Shown: positions 1-8,696 of the stretch, piece after piece
Numbering within the stretch: the first letter of the stretch is position 1
Layout of the letters: every line of letters starts with the position of its first letter
Source: Streptomyces sp. NBC_00654
GTDB taxonomy: Bacteria; Actinomycetota; Actinomycetes; Streptomycetales; Streptomycetaceae
Direction of reading: 5' to 3'
Assembly (NCBI RefSeq): GCF_026341775.1
Contig: NZ_JAPEOB010000001.1
Location: forward strand, 3,348,001-3,412,000
Length of the DNA: 64,000 nucleotides
Position numbers and translations under genes: made by a program
The notes under the pieces: generated by a model
Told to the model about the DNA's origin: nothing
Database searches by the model: none
The model's input: only the letters and a program-made list of their open reading frames with translations

Positions 1-1
1 G

Positions 2-1579
2 GTCGCCACCGACTCGCTGGAAAGGGTCTCCAGCAGACTGCTCAACGGGCTCATCCACAACGGTGGCTGGGCCTTCATGCTCGCGGCGTCCGGCTTCGTG
101 GTCTTCGCGCTGTGGCTCTCGATCAGCCGCTACGGGAAGATCTCTCTCGGCCAGGAGGGCGAGGAGCCGGAATTCCGGACCGTCTCGTGGGTCGCGATGA
201 TGTTCAGCGCCGGCATGGGCATCGGCCTGATGTTCTACGGGGTGAGTGAGCCGCTCGCCCACTTCATCGATCCGCCTCCGGGCACCCATCCCGCCGACGC
301 GGCCGAGGCCATGCAGACGGCCATGGCCACCACCCTCTTCCACTGGACGCTGCACCCCTGGGCGATCTACGCGGTGGTCGGGCTGGCCATCGCCTACAGC
401 ACCTACCGCCGACGCCGGCGGCAGACGATCAGCGCGGTCTTCGAGCCGCTGATCGGCGCACGGCACGCCCACGGAGGCATCGGCCGCTTCATCGACATCC
501 TCGCCATCTTCGCGACCCTCTTCGGATCGGCCGCCTCCCTGGGCCTGGGCGCCCTCCAGATCGGCAGCGGATTCCACGAGCTGAACTGGAAGGAGAAGAC
601 GGGCACGGGACTGCTGGTCGCCATCATCGGGGTCCTGACCATCGCCTTCGTCGCCTCCGCCGTCTCCGGCGTGGAGAAGGGCATCCAGTGGCTGTCCAAC
701 ACCAACATGGTGCTCGCCCTGATCCTGGTCGTGTTCGTCTTCATCGCCGGTCCCACCATCATTGTGCTGGACCTGCTGCCCACGTCGATCGCCGCGTACT
801 TCGGCGACCTCGCCCAGCTCGCCGGACGGACCGAGGCGACCGGCAAGGACAAGGTGGCCGAGTGGCTCGGCAGCTGGACGGTCTTCTACTGGGCCTGGTG
901 GATCTCCTGGACGCCCTTCGTCGGCATGTTCATCGCGAGGATCAGCCGGGGCCGGACGATCCGCCAGTTCGTCGGCGGCGTCATCCTGGTCCCCAGCGCC
1001 GTCAGCCTGGTCTGGTTCGCCGTGTTCGGCGGCTCGGCGATCAAGCTCCAGGAAGCCGGGAGGCTCGGCGACGCCGACACCCCGGAGGCCCAGCTCTTCG
1101 GTGTCCTCCAGGAGTTCCCCATCCCCACCGTGATGAGCGTCCTGGTGATGGTGCTCGTCGGCATCTTCTTCGTCTCCGGCGCGGACGCCGCCTCCATCGT
1201 CATGGGCACGCTCTCCCAGAAGGGCGTCCTCGAACCGGCCAAGTGGGTCGTGATCTTCTGGGGAGTCGTCACCGGCGCCGTCGCCGCCGTCATGCTGCTC
1301 ATCGGCGACGGCAAGGGAGACGCGCTGGCCGGGCTCCAGAACCTCACCATCCTGGTGGCCGCGCCCTTCACCATCGTGATGATCGGGATGTGTGTGGCCC
1401 TGATGCGGGACCTGCGCCAGGACCCGCAGATCGTCCGGCAGGAGTTCGGGGTGGAAGCCGTCGAATCCGCCGTGATCGAGGGCCACGCCAGGTACGACGG
1501 CGACTTCGAGATCCGGATCGGCCCGGGGACCGCACAGATCACCACGGACCGGCGCCACAAGTCCGACCCCTCCGACTGA
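2..1579 (+). CDS. BCCT-family betaine/choline/carnitine transporter, 5' end outside window
   Basis: Secondary transporter that imports quaternary-amine osmolytes such as glycine betaine or choline across the cytoplasmic membrane, usually driven by Na+ or H+. The frame is open from base 2, so the true start lies upstream; the visible 525 codons cover most of a typical 520-600 residue protein. Many hydrophobic helices are visible. The glycine-rich FSAGMGIGLMFYGVSEP stretch and the tryptophan-rich FYWAWWISWTPFVGMFIAR segment are the family hallmarks of the substrate-binding helices. The C-terminal 50 residues are charged and cytoplasmic. A G+C-rich hairpin follows the stop. Substrate cannot be told from sequence. 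Confidence 0.93.
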   Translation, partial: VATDSLERVSSRLLNGLIHNGGWAFMLAASGFVVFALWLSISRYGKISLGQEGEEPEFRTVSWVAMMFSAGMGIGLMFYGVSEPLAHFIDPPPGTHPADAAEAMQTAMATTLFHWTLHPWAIYAVVGLAIAYSTYRRRRRQTISAVFEPLIGARHAHGGIGRFIDILAIFATLFGSAASLGLGALQIGSGFHELNWKEKTGTGLLVAIIGVLTIAFVASAVSGVEKGIQWLSNTNMVLALILVVFVFIAGPTIIVLDLLPTSIAAYFGDLAQLAGRTEATGKDKVAEWLGSWTVFYWAWWISWTPFVGMFIARISRGRTIRQFVGGVILVPSAVSLVWFAVFGGSAIKLQEAGRLGDADTPEAQLFGVLQEFPIPTVMSVLVMVLVGIFFVSGADAASIVMGTLSQKGVLEPAKWVVIFWGVVTGAVAAVMLLIGDGKGDALAGLQNLTILVAAPFTIVMIGMCVALMRDLRQDPQIVRQEFGVEAVESAVIEGHARYDGDFEIRIGPGTAQITTDRRHKSDPSD

Positions 1580-1590
1580 GGGCACTCCCC

Positions 1591-1619
1591 GGGAGCCCCG
1601 CGCGGCGGGGCCGCCTCCC
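1591..1619 (+). terminator. Hairpin after BCCT gene
   Basis: Arms GCCCCGC and GCGGGGC around a 3-base loop, extended by outer GGGAG and CTCCC, start 12 bp after the stop codon. There is no U-tract, which is usual for Streptomyces terminators. Confidence 0.5.
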
Positions 1620-1670
1620 AGGCGCGCCCCGGCCGCCGGCTCGGCCGCCCCGGTGCGTCCCGCGGCCGAT

Positions 1671-1676
1671 TAGTAT
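1671..1676 (+). promoter_or_regulatory. Candidate -10 box giving a near-leaderless ABC-F mRNA
   Basis: TAGTAT lies 10 bp before the ATG at 1687, so transcription would begin within about 4 bases of the start codon. No ribosome binding site is visible in front of that ATG. No convincing -35 box was seen. Confidence 0.4.
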
Positions 1677-1686
1677 CGACACCCTG

Positions 1687-3324
1687 ATGACTGCCACCCT
1701 CGTCGCCAAGGACCTCGCCGCCGGACACGGCGACCGCACACTCTTCGCCGGACTCGACCTCGTCGTCGCGCCCGGTGATGTGATCGGTCTCGTCGGAGTC
1801 AACGGCGCCGGAAAATCGTCCCTGCTCCGTCTCTTCGCCGGGCTGGACCTGCCGGAGGAGGGGGAGCTGCGGCTCTCCCCGCCCACCGCCACCGTCGGGC
1901 ACCTCCCGCAGGAGCCCGAGCGGCGCCCGGAGGAGACCGTGCGGGAGTTCCTGGCCCGCCGCACCGGGGTCGCCGACGCCCAGCGCGCGATGGACGCCGC
2001 GACCCAGGACCTGGTCGACGGGGCGCAGGGCGCGGACGACGCGTACTCCGAGAGCCTGGAGCGCTGGCTCGCACTCGGCGGCGCCGACCTGGACGAGCGG
2101 GCCGAGGAGGTCGCCGCCGACCTGGGGCTGACCATCGGCCTCGACCTCCCCATGACGGCGCTCTCCGGCGGCCAGGCGGCCCGCGCCGGTCTCGCCTCGC
2201 TCCTGCTGTCCCGCTACGACATCTTCCTGCTCGACGAGCCGACCAACGACCTCGACCTGGACGGCCTGGAGCGCCTCGAACGCTTCGTGTCGGGACTGCG
2301 CGCGGGCACCGTCGTCATCAGCCACGACCGCGAATTCCTGCTGCGCACGGTCACCAAGGTCCTCGAACTGGACCTCGCCCAGCAGCAGATCAACCTCTAC
2401 GGCGGTGGCTACGCGGCCTACCTGGAGGAGCGCGAGACCGCCCGCCGGCACGCCCGCGAGGGGTACGAGGAGTACGCCGGCAAGCGCGCGGCCCTCGAAG
2501 CCCGCGGCCATATGCAGCGCTCCTGGATGGACAAGGGCGTCAAGAACGCCCGGCGCAAGGCCACCGACGGCGACAAGCTCGGCCGCAACGCGCGCAGCGA
2601 GGCGAGCGAGAAGCAGGCCGCGAAGGCCCGGCAGACACAGCGCATGATCGAGCGGCTCGACGTGGTCGACGAGCCGCGCAAGGAGTGGGAACTGCGGATG
2701 GAGATCGCCACCGCCCCCCGCTCCGGATCGGTCGTCGCCACCCTTCGCGACGCACAGGTCGTGCGCGGCGACTTCACGTTCGGGCCGGCATCGCTCCAGA
2801 TCGACTGGGCGGACCGGGTCGCCATCACCGGAGCCAACGGCGCGGGCAAGTCCACCCTGCTCGCCGCCCTGCTGGGCAGGCTCCCGCTGGACTCGGGGCA
2901 CGCCACGCTCGGCTCGGGCGTGGTGGTCGGCGAGGTCGACCAGGCGCGGAAGCTGTTCCTGGGCGCGGAGTCGCTGCTGGAGGCGTTCTGCGCGGCGGTC
3001 CCCGACACCGAGCCCGCCGAGGTCCGCACCCTGCTCGCCAAGTTCGGTCTGCGCGCCGACCATGTGATGCGCCCCGCGACGACCCTCTCCCCGGGCGAGC
3101 GCACCCGGTCGGCCCTCGCTCTCCTCCAGGGCCGGGGCGTCAACCTCCTCGTCCTGGACGAGCCGACCAACCACCTGGACCTGCCCGCGATCGAGCAGCT
3201 GGAGTCGGCGCTGGAGTCGTACACGGGGACGCTGCTGCTGGTCACGCACGACCGGCGGATGCTGGAGGCCGTTCGGACGACGCGGCGGGTCGAGGTCGCG
3301 GCCGGCGGGATCAAGGAACTCTGA
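1687..3324 (+). CDS. ABC-F family duplicated ATP-binding cassette protein
   Basis: 545-residue soluble protein with two ABC ATPase domains and no membrane segments, as in ABC-F translation factors and ribosome-protection proteins. The first domain (about 1-230) has Walker A GVNGAGKSS, signature LSGGQ and Walker B FLLDEPTN. A charged, Arg/Lys-rich linker of about 80 residues follows. The second domain has GANGAGKST, the variant signature LSPGE and LLVLDEPTN. Family members bind the ribosomal E site and modulate translation or displace antibiotics; which role applies here cannot be read from sequence. The frame is open far upstream, but the ATG at 1687 begins the first recognisable domain and sits just behind a TAGTAT box. 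Confidence 0.9.
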   Translation: MTATLVAKDLAAGHGDRTLFAGLDLVVAPGDVIGLVGVNGAGKSSLLRLFAGLDLPEEGELRLSPPTATVGHLPQEPERRPEETVREFLARRTGVADAQRAMDAATQDLVDGAQGADDAYSESLERWLALGGADLDERAEEVAADLGLTIGLDLPMTALSGGQAARAGLASLLLSRYDIFLLDEPTNDLDLDGLERLERFVSGLRAGTVVISHDREFLLRTVTKVLELDLAQQQINLYGGGYAAYLEERETARRHAREGYEEYAGKRAALEARGHMQRSWMDKGVKNARRKATDGDKLGRNARSEASEKQAAKARQTQRMIERLDVVDEPRKEWELRMEIATAPRSGSVVATLRDAQVVRGDFTFGPASLQIDWADRVAITGANGAGKSTLLAALLGRLPLDSGHATLGSGVVVGEVDQARKLFLGAESLLEAFCAAVPDTEPAEVRTLLAKFGLRADHVMRPATTLSPGERTRSALALLQGRGVNLLVLDEPTNHLDLPAIEQLESALESYTGTLLLVTHDRRMLEAVRTTRRVEVAAGGIKEL

Positions 3325-3331
3325 CAGCACC

Positions 3332-3358
3332 GGGTGCGGGGGCAGCGCCCCCGCACCC
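3332..3358. terminator. Bidirectional terminator between convergent ABC-F and tex genes
   Basis: Perfect 12-bp arms GGGTGCGGGGGC and GCCCCCGCACCC around AGC lie in the 42-bp gap between two converging stop codons, so the hairpin can serve both genes. Confidence 0.75.
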
Positions 3359-3366
3359 GCCCGGAC

Positions 3367-5814
3367 TCAGCGCTTCCGGCCGCCGCCCTGCTGCGGATCC
3401 GTCAGCCCGGCCCGGCGCAACGCGTCCGCCATCGCGCTGTTGGCCGGAGCCGGGGCTCCCGCCCCGCCGCGGGAGGCGCCGCCGCCACGGGCCGCACCGC
3501 CCCCGCCGCCGCGCCGGTCCTGGCCGCCCTGGCCCCGCTGACCTCGGTCCGCCCGGCCGTCGCCCTGACCCTGTCGCTGCTTCGGCGGACGGCCGCCCCG
3601 GCCACCGCCCTGCCCGCCACCGGCCGGCGCGCCCGGCTCGTCGTCCAGCCGCAGCGTCAACGAGATCCGCTTGCGCGGAATGTCGACGTCCATGACCTTG
3701 ACCTTCACGATGTCCCCGGGCTTCACGACATCCCGCGGATCCTTCACGAACGTCTTCGACAGCGCCGAGACATGCACCAGACCGTCCTGATGGACGCCGA
3801 TGTCGACGAACGCGCCGAACGCGGCGACGTTCGTGACGACCCCCTCCAGCACCATTCCCTGAGCCAGGTCGCCGAGCTTCTCGACGCCCTCCTTGAACGT
3901 GGCCGTCCGGAAGGCCGGACGCGGGTCGCGGCCCGGCTTCTCCAGTTCCCGCAGAATGTCCGTCACGGTCGGCAGCCCGAACGTGTCGTCCACGAAGTCG
4001 GCCGCCCGCAGCGACCTCAGCGCGCCCGCGTTCCCGATCAGGGAGGCGACCTCGCTGCCCGTCGTCCTCACCATCCGCCGCACCACGGGGTACGCCTCGG
4101 GGTGCACGCTCGACCTGTCCAGCGGGTCGTCGCCGTCCCGGATGCGCAGGAAGCCCGCGCACTGCTCGTACGCCTTCGGGCCGAGCCGCGCCACGTCCTT
4201 GAGCGCCCTGCGGGACCGGAAGGGGCCGTTGCTGTCCCGGTGGGCGACGATGTTCTCGGCGAGCCCGGAGCTGATCCCGGAGACCCGTGAAAGAAGGGGC
4301 GCCGAGGCGGTGTTGACGTCGACACCGACACCATTCACACAGTCCTCGACCACCGCGTCCAGCGAGCGTGACAGCTTCACCTCGGACAGGTCGTGCTGGT
4401 ACTGGCCGACCCCGATCGACTTGGGGTCGATCTTCACCAGTTCGGCCAGCGGGTCCTGGAGCCGCCGGGCGATCGACACGGCACCGCGCAACGACACATC
4501 CATGTCGGGCAGTTCCTGCGAGGCGAACGCCGACGCCGAGTACACGGAGGCGCCCGCCTCCGACACCATCACCTTGGTGAGCTTCAACTCGGGGTGCTTG
4601 TCGATGAGTTCACCGGCCAGCTTGTCCGTCTCGCGGGACGCCGTGCCATTGCCGATCGCGATCAGATCGACGTGGTGCGCCTTCGCCAGCTGCTCCAGCT
4701 TCGCCAGTGACTGGTCCCACCTGTTCGCCGGGACATGCGGGTGGATGACATCGGTGGCCACCACCTTGCCGGTCGCGTCGACGACGGCGACCTTGACGCC
4801 CGTACGGAATCCGGGGTCGAGACCGAGCGTGGCGCGCGTCCCGGCCGGGGCGGCGAGCAGCAGATCACGCAGGTTCGACGCGAAGACGCGTACCGCCTCG
4901 TCCTCCGCGGCCGTACGCAGCCGCAGCCGCACATCGATGCCGAGGTGCACCAGAATCCGGGTCCGCCACGCCCAGCGCACCGTGTCGCCGAGCCACTTGT
5001 CGCCGGGACGGCCGCGGTCGGCGACGCCGAAGCGGCGGGCGACCATGCTCTCGTAGACGGAGGGGCCCGGCCGGTCCGCCTCCTCGGGCGCCTCGGGCTC
5101 CAGGACCAGGTCGAGCATCTCCTCCTTCTCGCCCCGCAGCATCGCGAGCACCCGGTGCGAGGGCAGCGCGGTGAACGGCTCCGCGAAGTCGAAGTAGTCC
5201 GCGAACTTCGCGCCCGCCTCCTCCTTGCCCTCCCGGACCTTCGCCGCGAGCCGCCCGCGCGACCACATGCGCTCACGCAGCTCGCCGGTCAGATCGGCGT
5301 CCTCGGAGAAGCGCTCGGTGAGGATGGCACGCGCGCCCTCCAGCGCCGCCGCCCCGTCCGCGACGCCCCTGTCCGCGTCGACGAACGCGGCGGCCGCCGC
5401 GAGCGGATCCACCGACGGGTCGCCGAGCAGTCCGTCGGCCAGCGGTTCGAGCCCCGCCTCCCGGGCGATCTGCGCCTTCGTGCGCCGCTTCGGCTTGAAC
5501 GGCAGATAGATGTCCTCAAGACGCGCCTTGGTGTCGGCGGCCCGGATCCGCGCCTCCAGCGCCTCGTCGAGCTTGCCCTGTTCACGTACGGAATCGAGGA
5601 TCGACGTACGCCGGTCCTCCAGCTCCCGCAGATACCGCAGCCGCTCCTCCAACGTGCGCAGCTGCGCATCGTCGAGCATCTCGGTCGCTTCCTTGCGGTA
5701 GCGCGCGATGAACGGCACGGTCGACCCGCCGTCGAGCAGCTCGACGGCCGCCTTCACCTGACGCTCACGTACGCCGAGCTCCTCGGCGATCCTGCCTTCG
5801 ATGGACGTCGTCAC
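3367..5814 (-). CDS. Tex family RNA-binding transcription accessory protein
   Basis: 815-residue cytoplasmic nucleic-acid binding protein of the Tex/Spt6-like family. In order: the N-terminal helical Tex region, a YqgF/RNase H-like domain (TLGLDPGFRTGVKVAVVD), a helix-hairpin-helix region (VSGISSGLAENIVAHR) and an S1 RNA-binding domain (GVVTNVAAFGAFVDIGVHQDG). A roughly 85-residue Gly/Arg/Gln-rich low-complexity tail follows the S1 domain and is longer than in compact Tex proteins such as that of E. coli. The GTG at 5814 is chosen because the family's N-terminus (TTSIEGRIAEEL) begins there; in-frame sequence farther upstream reads as non-coding. Confidence 0.93.
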   Translation of the reverse strand: MTTSIEGRIAEELGVRERQVKAAVELLDGGSTVPFIARYRKEATEMLDDAQLRTLEERLRYLRELEDRRTSILDSVREQGKLDEALEARIRAADTKARLEDIYLPFKPKRRTKAQIAREAGLEPLADGLLGDPSVDPLAAAAAFVDADRGVADGAAALEGARAILTERFSEDADLTGELRERMWSRGRLAAKVREGKEEAGAKFADYFDFAEPFTALPSHRVLAMLRGEKEEMLDLVLEPEAPEEADRPGPSVYESMVARRFGVADRGRPGDKWLGDTVRWAWRTRILVHLGIDVRLRLRTAAEDEAVRVFASNLRDLLLAAPAGTRATLGLDPGFRTGVKVAVVDATGKVVATDVIHPHVPANRWDQSLAKLEQLAKAHHVDLIAIGNGTASRETDKLAGELIDKHPELKLTKVMVSEAGASVYSASAFASQELPDMDVSLRGAVSIARRLQDPLAELVKIDPKSIGVGQYQHDLSEVKLSRSLDAVVEDCVNGVGVDVNTASAPLLSRVSGISSGLAENIVAHRDSNGPFRSRRALKDVARLGPKAYEQCAGFLRIRDGDDPLDRSSVHPEAYPVVRRMVRTTGSEVASLIGNAGALRSLRAADFVDDTFGLPTVTDILRELEKPGRDPRPAFRTATFKEGVEKLGDLAQGMVLEGVVTNVAAFGAFVDIGVHQDGLVHVSALSKTFVKDPRDVVKPGDIVKVKVMDVDIPRKRISLTLRLDDEPGAPAGGGQGGGRGGRPPKQRQGQGDGRADRGQRGQGGQDRRGGGGGAARGGGASRGGAGAPAPANSAMADALRRAGLTDPQQGGGRKR

Positions 5815-5986
5815 GGTTTTCCCGACTCGCCTTCTCGTACTGGCTGTGCTGGCCGTGCAAAGAGCTTGCCGCGACTGCCGCTGCACGCTCTTGCGGGGGT
5901 GGTCCCCTTCGCCTGCATTGTGCCGGGTGGCCGGGGGCCGTGTCGCGCGCCCTCCACGAACACGGCCGGACACCACCGGGACGCGG

Positions 5987-6850
5987 TCAGCCCTTGCCGG
6001 TCAGCTCGCCGGGGAACGCGCCCGCCGAGGCCGCCGTGAACAGGAAGCCGCGCCCCAGCTCCGTGAGCCGCTCCACACCGGACGCGCCCAGGTGCTCGTA
6101 CGGCGCGGAGTCCATCTCGTCCGTGGCCTCCTCCACCTCCGCCCGCAGCGCCGTGCCGGACTCCGTCAACCCGCCCTCGGCGTTCATCAGGCCGCGGCCG
6201 CGCAGCCGCCCGGCCGCGGCCTCCCAGTCGTCACGGCTCCAGCCCCGGGTGGCGAGGATCCAGCCCGGAGCCATGCCCTTGCCCGTGGCGGTGTGGCTCA
6301 CCAGGGCCTCGACCGGGTCGAGACCGGCGGTGAGCAGGGCGGCGAGATGGGCGTCGCCGCGGTGCTCGCGCAGCAGCGTCGCGGCATGCCAGTACGCCAG
6401 GTGCGGCTGCTCGGGCACCGGCAGATCCGCGTGGGCGGCGTACAGCGGCCGGGCGTGTCGGGTGCAGGCCTCGGTGGCGCGCAGCGCGAGTCCGGCCGCC
6501 TCGGCCAGCTCGGCGGAGGCGAGGGTCTCCTCCCCGAGCACCCGGCGCAGGGTCGAGTCGACCGCGCGCAGCCGAGCGCCGAGGACCGCCCCGGGAGCGG
6601 CGACGGACCAGACGGCGGGCACATGGCGGGCCACCAGCTCATGGCTGAAGTTGTAGAAGGCCGCGGTGACCGTGCCGGCTCCCACCGCGCCCAGCGCGGC
6701 GCTCCGGGCGGCGAGGTAGACGGCGTGCGCGTCGTCGATACCGAGCTCCCCGAGCTCCTTGCCGAGGTCGGGGGAGAAGTAGACGGTGGAGTGGAACGGG
6801 TTGAGGGCGTTGTGACAGCGGCGTCCGGCGCGGGGCGGCAGAGTAGTCAT
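5987..6850 (-). CDS. SCO6745 family protein
   Basis: 287-residue soluble protein matching the actinobacterial SCO6745 family, whose biochemical role is not established. The sequence is Ala- and Leu-rich and mostly helical. The N-terminal half carries NPFHSTVYFSPDLGKELGELG, and the C-terminal third looks like a winged-helix segment (GWSRDDWEAAAGRLRGRG, then a GGLTESG turn). The start at 6850 has no Shine-Dalgarno sequence. A -10-like TAACGT ends 6 bp upstream, so the mRNA is probably leaderless. A TetR-type palindrome sits in the promoter spacer, pointing to repression by a TetR regulator. The family name is from memory and fits the synteny with S. coelicolor. Confidence 0.8.
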   Translation of the reverse strand: MTTLPPRAGRRCHNALNPFHSTVYFSPDLGKELGELGIDDAHAVYLAARSAALGAVGAGTVTAAFYNFSHELVARHVPAVWSVAAPGAVLGARLRAVDSTLRRVLGEETLASAELAEAAGLALRATEACTRHARPLYAAHADLPVPEQPHLAYWHAATLLREHRGDAHLAALLTAGLDPVEALVSHTATGKGMAPGWILATRGWSRDDWEAAAGRLRGRGLMNAEGGLTESGTALRAEVEEATDEMDSAPYEHLGASGVERLTELGRGFLFTAASAGAFPGELTGKG

Positions 6851-6856
6851 GCCCGC

Positions 6857-6886
6857 ACGTTACCGACTGGTCGGTACGTTCCGTAA
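6857..6886 (-). promoter_or_regulatory. Promoter with TetR-type operator for the SCO6745-family gene
   Basis: On the minus strand TTACGG (6886-6881) and TAACGT (6862-6857) are 18 bp apart. Between and overlapping them lies TACCGACTGGTCGGTA (6861-6876), two perfect 7-bp arms around TG. Binding there would block the promoter. The -10 box is 6 bp from the ATG. Confidence 0.6.
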
Positions 6887-6983
6887 CCCCCGGTGCCGCC
6901 GGAATGCGGGACCGTCGCCGTGGCAGGAAAGGTGGGGAACTCGTCATTGCGGCCATCGGGGCCCGCCGCCCAGGATGGCACCC

Positions 6984-7958
6984 ATGAAGCAGCGATCCGT
7001 ACTCGTCGTCCTCTTCGACGGCGTCCAGAGCCTCGATGTGAGCGGGCCGATGGAGGTCTTCGCCGGAGCCTCCCGCTTCCCCGGGGTCTCGTACGAACTG
7101 CGCACCGCCTCACTGGACGGCGGCCCGGTCCGCTGCGGCAGCGGGCTCACGCTGCTCCCCGACAGCAGCCTCGCCGACGCCGCCGCACCGCACACGCTGC
7201 TGGTGCCCGGCGGGCACGGCACGCGCACCGCCGACCCGGCCCTCACCGCCTGGCTGCGTGCTGCGGCCCCGCACGCGGAGCAGCTGGTCTCCGTGTGCAC
7301 GGGCGCCCTGCTGCTGGCGGAGGCGGGGCTGCTGGACGGTCACCGGGTGACGACGCACTGGAACTACTGCGAACAGCTCGCCCGCGATTTCCCGGCCGTC
7401 GAGGTGGACCCCGACCCGATCTTCGTACGCGACGGGAGGCTGGCCACCTCGGCGGGTGTTACCGCGGGCATCGATCTCGCGCTGGCCCTGGTCGAGGAGG
7501 ACCACGGGCGGGAGATCGCGCTCACCGTCGCCCGGCATCTCGTGGTGTTCCTGCGACGGCCGGGCAACCAGGCCCAGTTCAGTGCCCAGCTCACCGCCCA
7601 GACGGCCAGGCGCGAGCCGCTGCGGGACGTCCAGCACTGGATCAGCGAGCACCCCGGCGGGGATCTCTGCGTGGAGGCGCTGGCGCGGCGGGCCAGTCTC
7701 TCCCCCCGTCACTTCGCCCGCGCCTTCCAGGCGGAGACCGGTCTGACGCCGGGCCGGTACGTCGACCGGGTGCGCCTGGAACATGCGCGCAGGCTTCTGG
7801 AGGACACCTCCGACGGCGTGGTCGGCGTCGCGCGCGCCAGCGGTTACGGCACCCCGGAAGCCATGCGCCGCGCCTTCGTCAAAGCCCTCGGAACGGCGCC
7901 GTCCGAATACCGCCGCCGCTTCCGGACCACGGACCTGACCGACCGGCCCGGGGAATGA
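6984..7958 (+). CDS. GlxA family transcriptional regulator (DJ-1/PfpI domain plus AraC-type HTH)
   Basis: 324-residue DNA-binding regulator. Residues 1-180 form a DJ-1/PfpI amidotransferase-like sensory domain with the nucleophile-elbow region VSVCTGALLLAEAGLLDG. Residues 215-315 form an AraC/XylS C-terminal domain with two helix-turn-helix motifs (LARRASLSPRHFARAFQAET and VARASGYGTPEAMRRAFVK). ATG 6984 is preferred over ATG 6975 because AGGA at 6972-6975 is 8 bp upstream. A second DJ-1/PfpI gene follows 100 bp downstream in the same direction, a frequent pairing. The effector and target genes are unknown; the neighbour is the likeliest target. Confidence 0.9.
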   Translation: MKQRSVLVVLFDGVQSLDVSGPMEVFAGASRFPGVSYELRTASLDGGPVRCGSGLTLLPDSSLADAAAPHTLLVPGGHGTRTADPALTAWLRAAAPHAEQLVSVCTGALLLAEAGLLDGHRVTTHWNYCEQLARDFPAVEVDPDPIFVRDGRLATSAGVTAGIDLALALVEEDHGREIALTVARHLVVFLRRPGNQAQFSAQLTAQTARREPLRDVQHWISEHPGGDLCVEALARRASLSPRHFARAFQAETGLTPGRYVDRVRLEHARRLLEDTSDGVVGVARASGYGTPEAMRRAFVKALGTAPSEYRRRFRTTDLTDRPGE

Positions 7959-7994
7959 CCGGCAGGCCCGGGCCATGACCGAGCGGCCGGGCGG

Positions 7995-8050
7995 CAACGA
8001 CCGACCCCCGCAACGACCGACCGAGACAACGACCGACCGAGACAACGAGA
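7995..8050 (+). repeat. 16-bp tandem repeat, about 3.5 copies
   Basis: Units of CAACGACCGACCGAGA occupy 8011-8026 and 8027-8042 exactly. An imperfect copy precedes them (7995-8010) and a half copy follows (8043-8050). The array lies between the GlxA regulator and the DJ-1 gene and runs up to 10 bp before the GTG start. Confidence 0.85.
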
Positions 8051-8060
8051 GGCCACTCCT

Positions 8061-8696
8061 GTGCAGATCGCCATCCTGCTCTTCGACCGCTTCACCGCCC
8101 TGGACGCGGTGGGCCCGTACGAGATCCTCAGCCGCACGCCCGGTGCCGAGACGGTGTTCGTCGCCGAACGCACCGGCCCCGTGCGCAACGACAGCGGGAG
8201 CCTCGAACTGGTCGCCGCCAGGACCCTTACCGAGGTGCCCGCACCCGATGTCGTCATCGTGCCCGGCGGCCCCGGCCAGAGCGACCAGATGGAGAACGAG
8301 GCGCTGCTCGGCTGGCTGCGCGCGGTCGATGCCACCAGCACCTGGACGACCTCCGTGTGCACCGGCTCGCTGCTGCTGGCGGCGGCCGGTCTGCTGTCGG
8401 ACCGCCGGGCCACCTCGCACTGGCTGGCGCTGGAGACCCTGAAGGAGTACGGAGTGGAGCCGACCGGCGAACGTGTCGTCCTCGACGGCAAGTACGTCAC
8501 CGCCGCGGGGGTTTCGTCCGGCATCGACATGGGGCTCACCCTGCTCGGCCGGATCGCGGGGGACGAGCACGCCCAGGCCGTGCAGCTGCTCACCGAGTAC
8601 GACCCGCAGCCGCCGTACGACGCCGGATCGCCCGACAAGGCGCCCGCCGCACTCGTCGCGGAGTTCCGCGGTACGAGCCGCTTCACCCTCCGGTAG
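8061..8696 (+). CDS. DJ-1/PfpI family protein
   Basis: 211-residue single-domain DJ-1/PfpI superfamily protein, cytoplasmic. The nucleophile elbow TSVCTGSLLLAAAGLL carries the conserved cysteine, and the N-terminal IAILLFDRFTALDAVGPYEIL is typical of the isonitrile-hydratase-like and intracellular-protease-like branch. It starts at GTG with a modest GAGAGG upstream. The paralogous sensory domain in the preceding GlxA-type gene suggests regulator and enzyme act in one response. Its 3' end overlaps the convergent enoyl-CoA hydratase by 14 bp. Substrate unknown. Confidence 0.85.
   Translation: MQIAILLFDRFTALDAVGPYEILSRTPGAETVFVAERTGPVRNDSGSLELVAARTLTEVPAPDVVIVPGGPGQSDQMENEALLGWLRAVDATSTWTTSVCTGSLLLAAAGLLSDRRATSHWLALETLKEYGVEPTGERVVLDGKYVTAAGVSSGIDMGLTLLGRIAGDEHAQAVQLLTEYDPQPPYDAGSPDKAPAALVAEFRGTSRFTLR

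Noticed and set aside
688..1686. Long in-frame extension upstream of the ABC-F start
   Set aside because: It overlaps the BCCT gene in another frame and encodes Arg/Pro/Gly-rich sequence typical of frame shadows in G+C-rich DNA; conserved ABC sequence begins at 1687.
886..3330. Large open frame on the minus strand across BCCT and ABC-F genes
   Set aside because: It is antisense to two clear genes, has no recognisable domain, and its composition fits a shadow of their codon bias.
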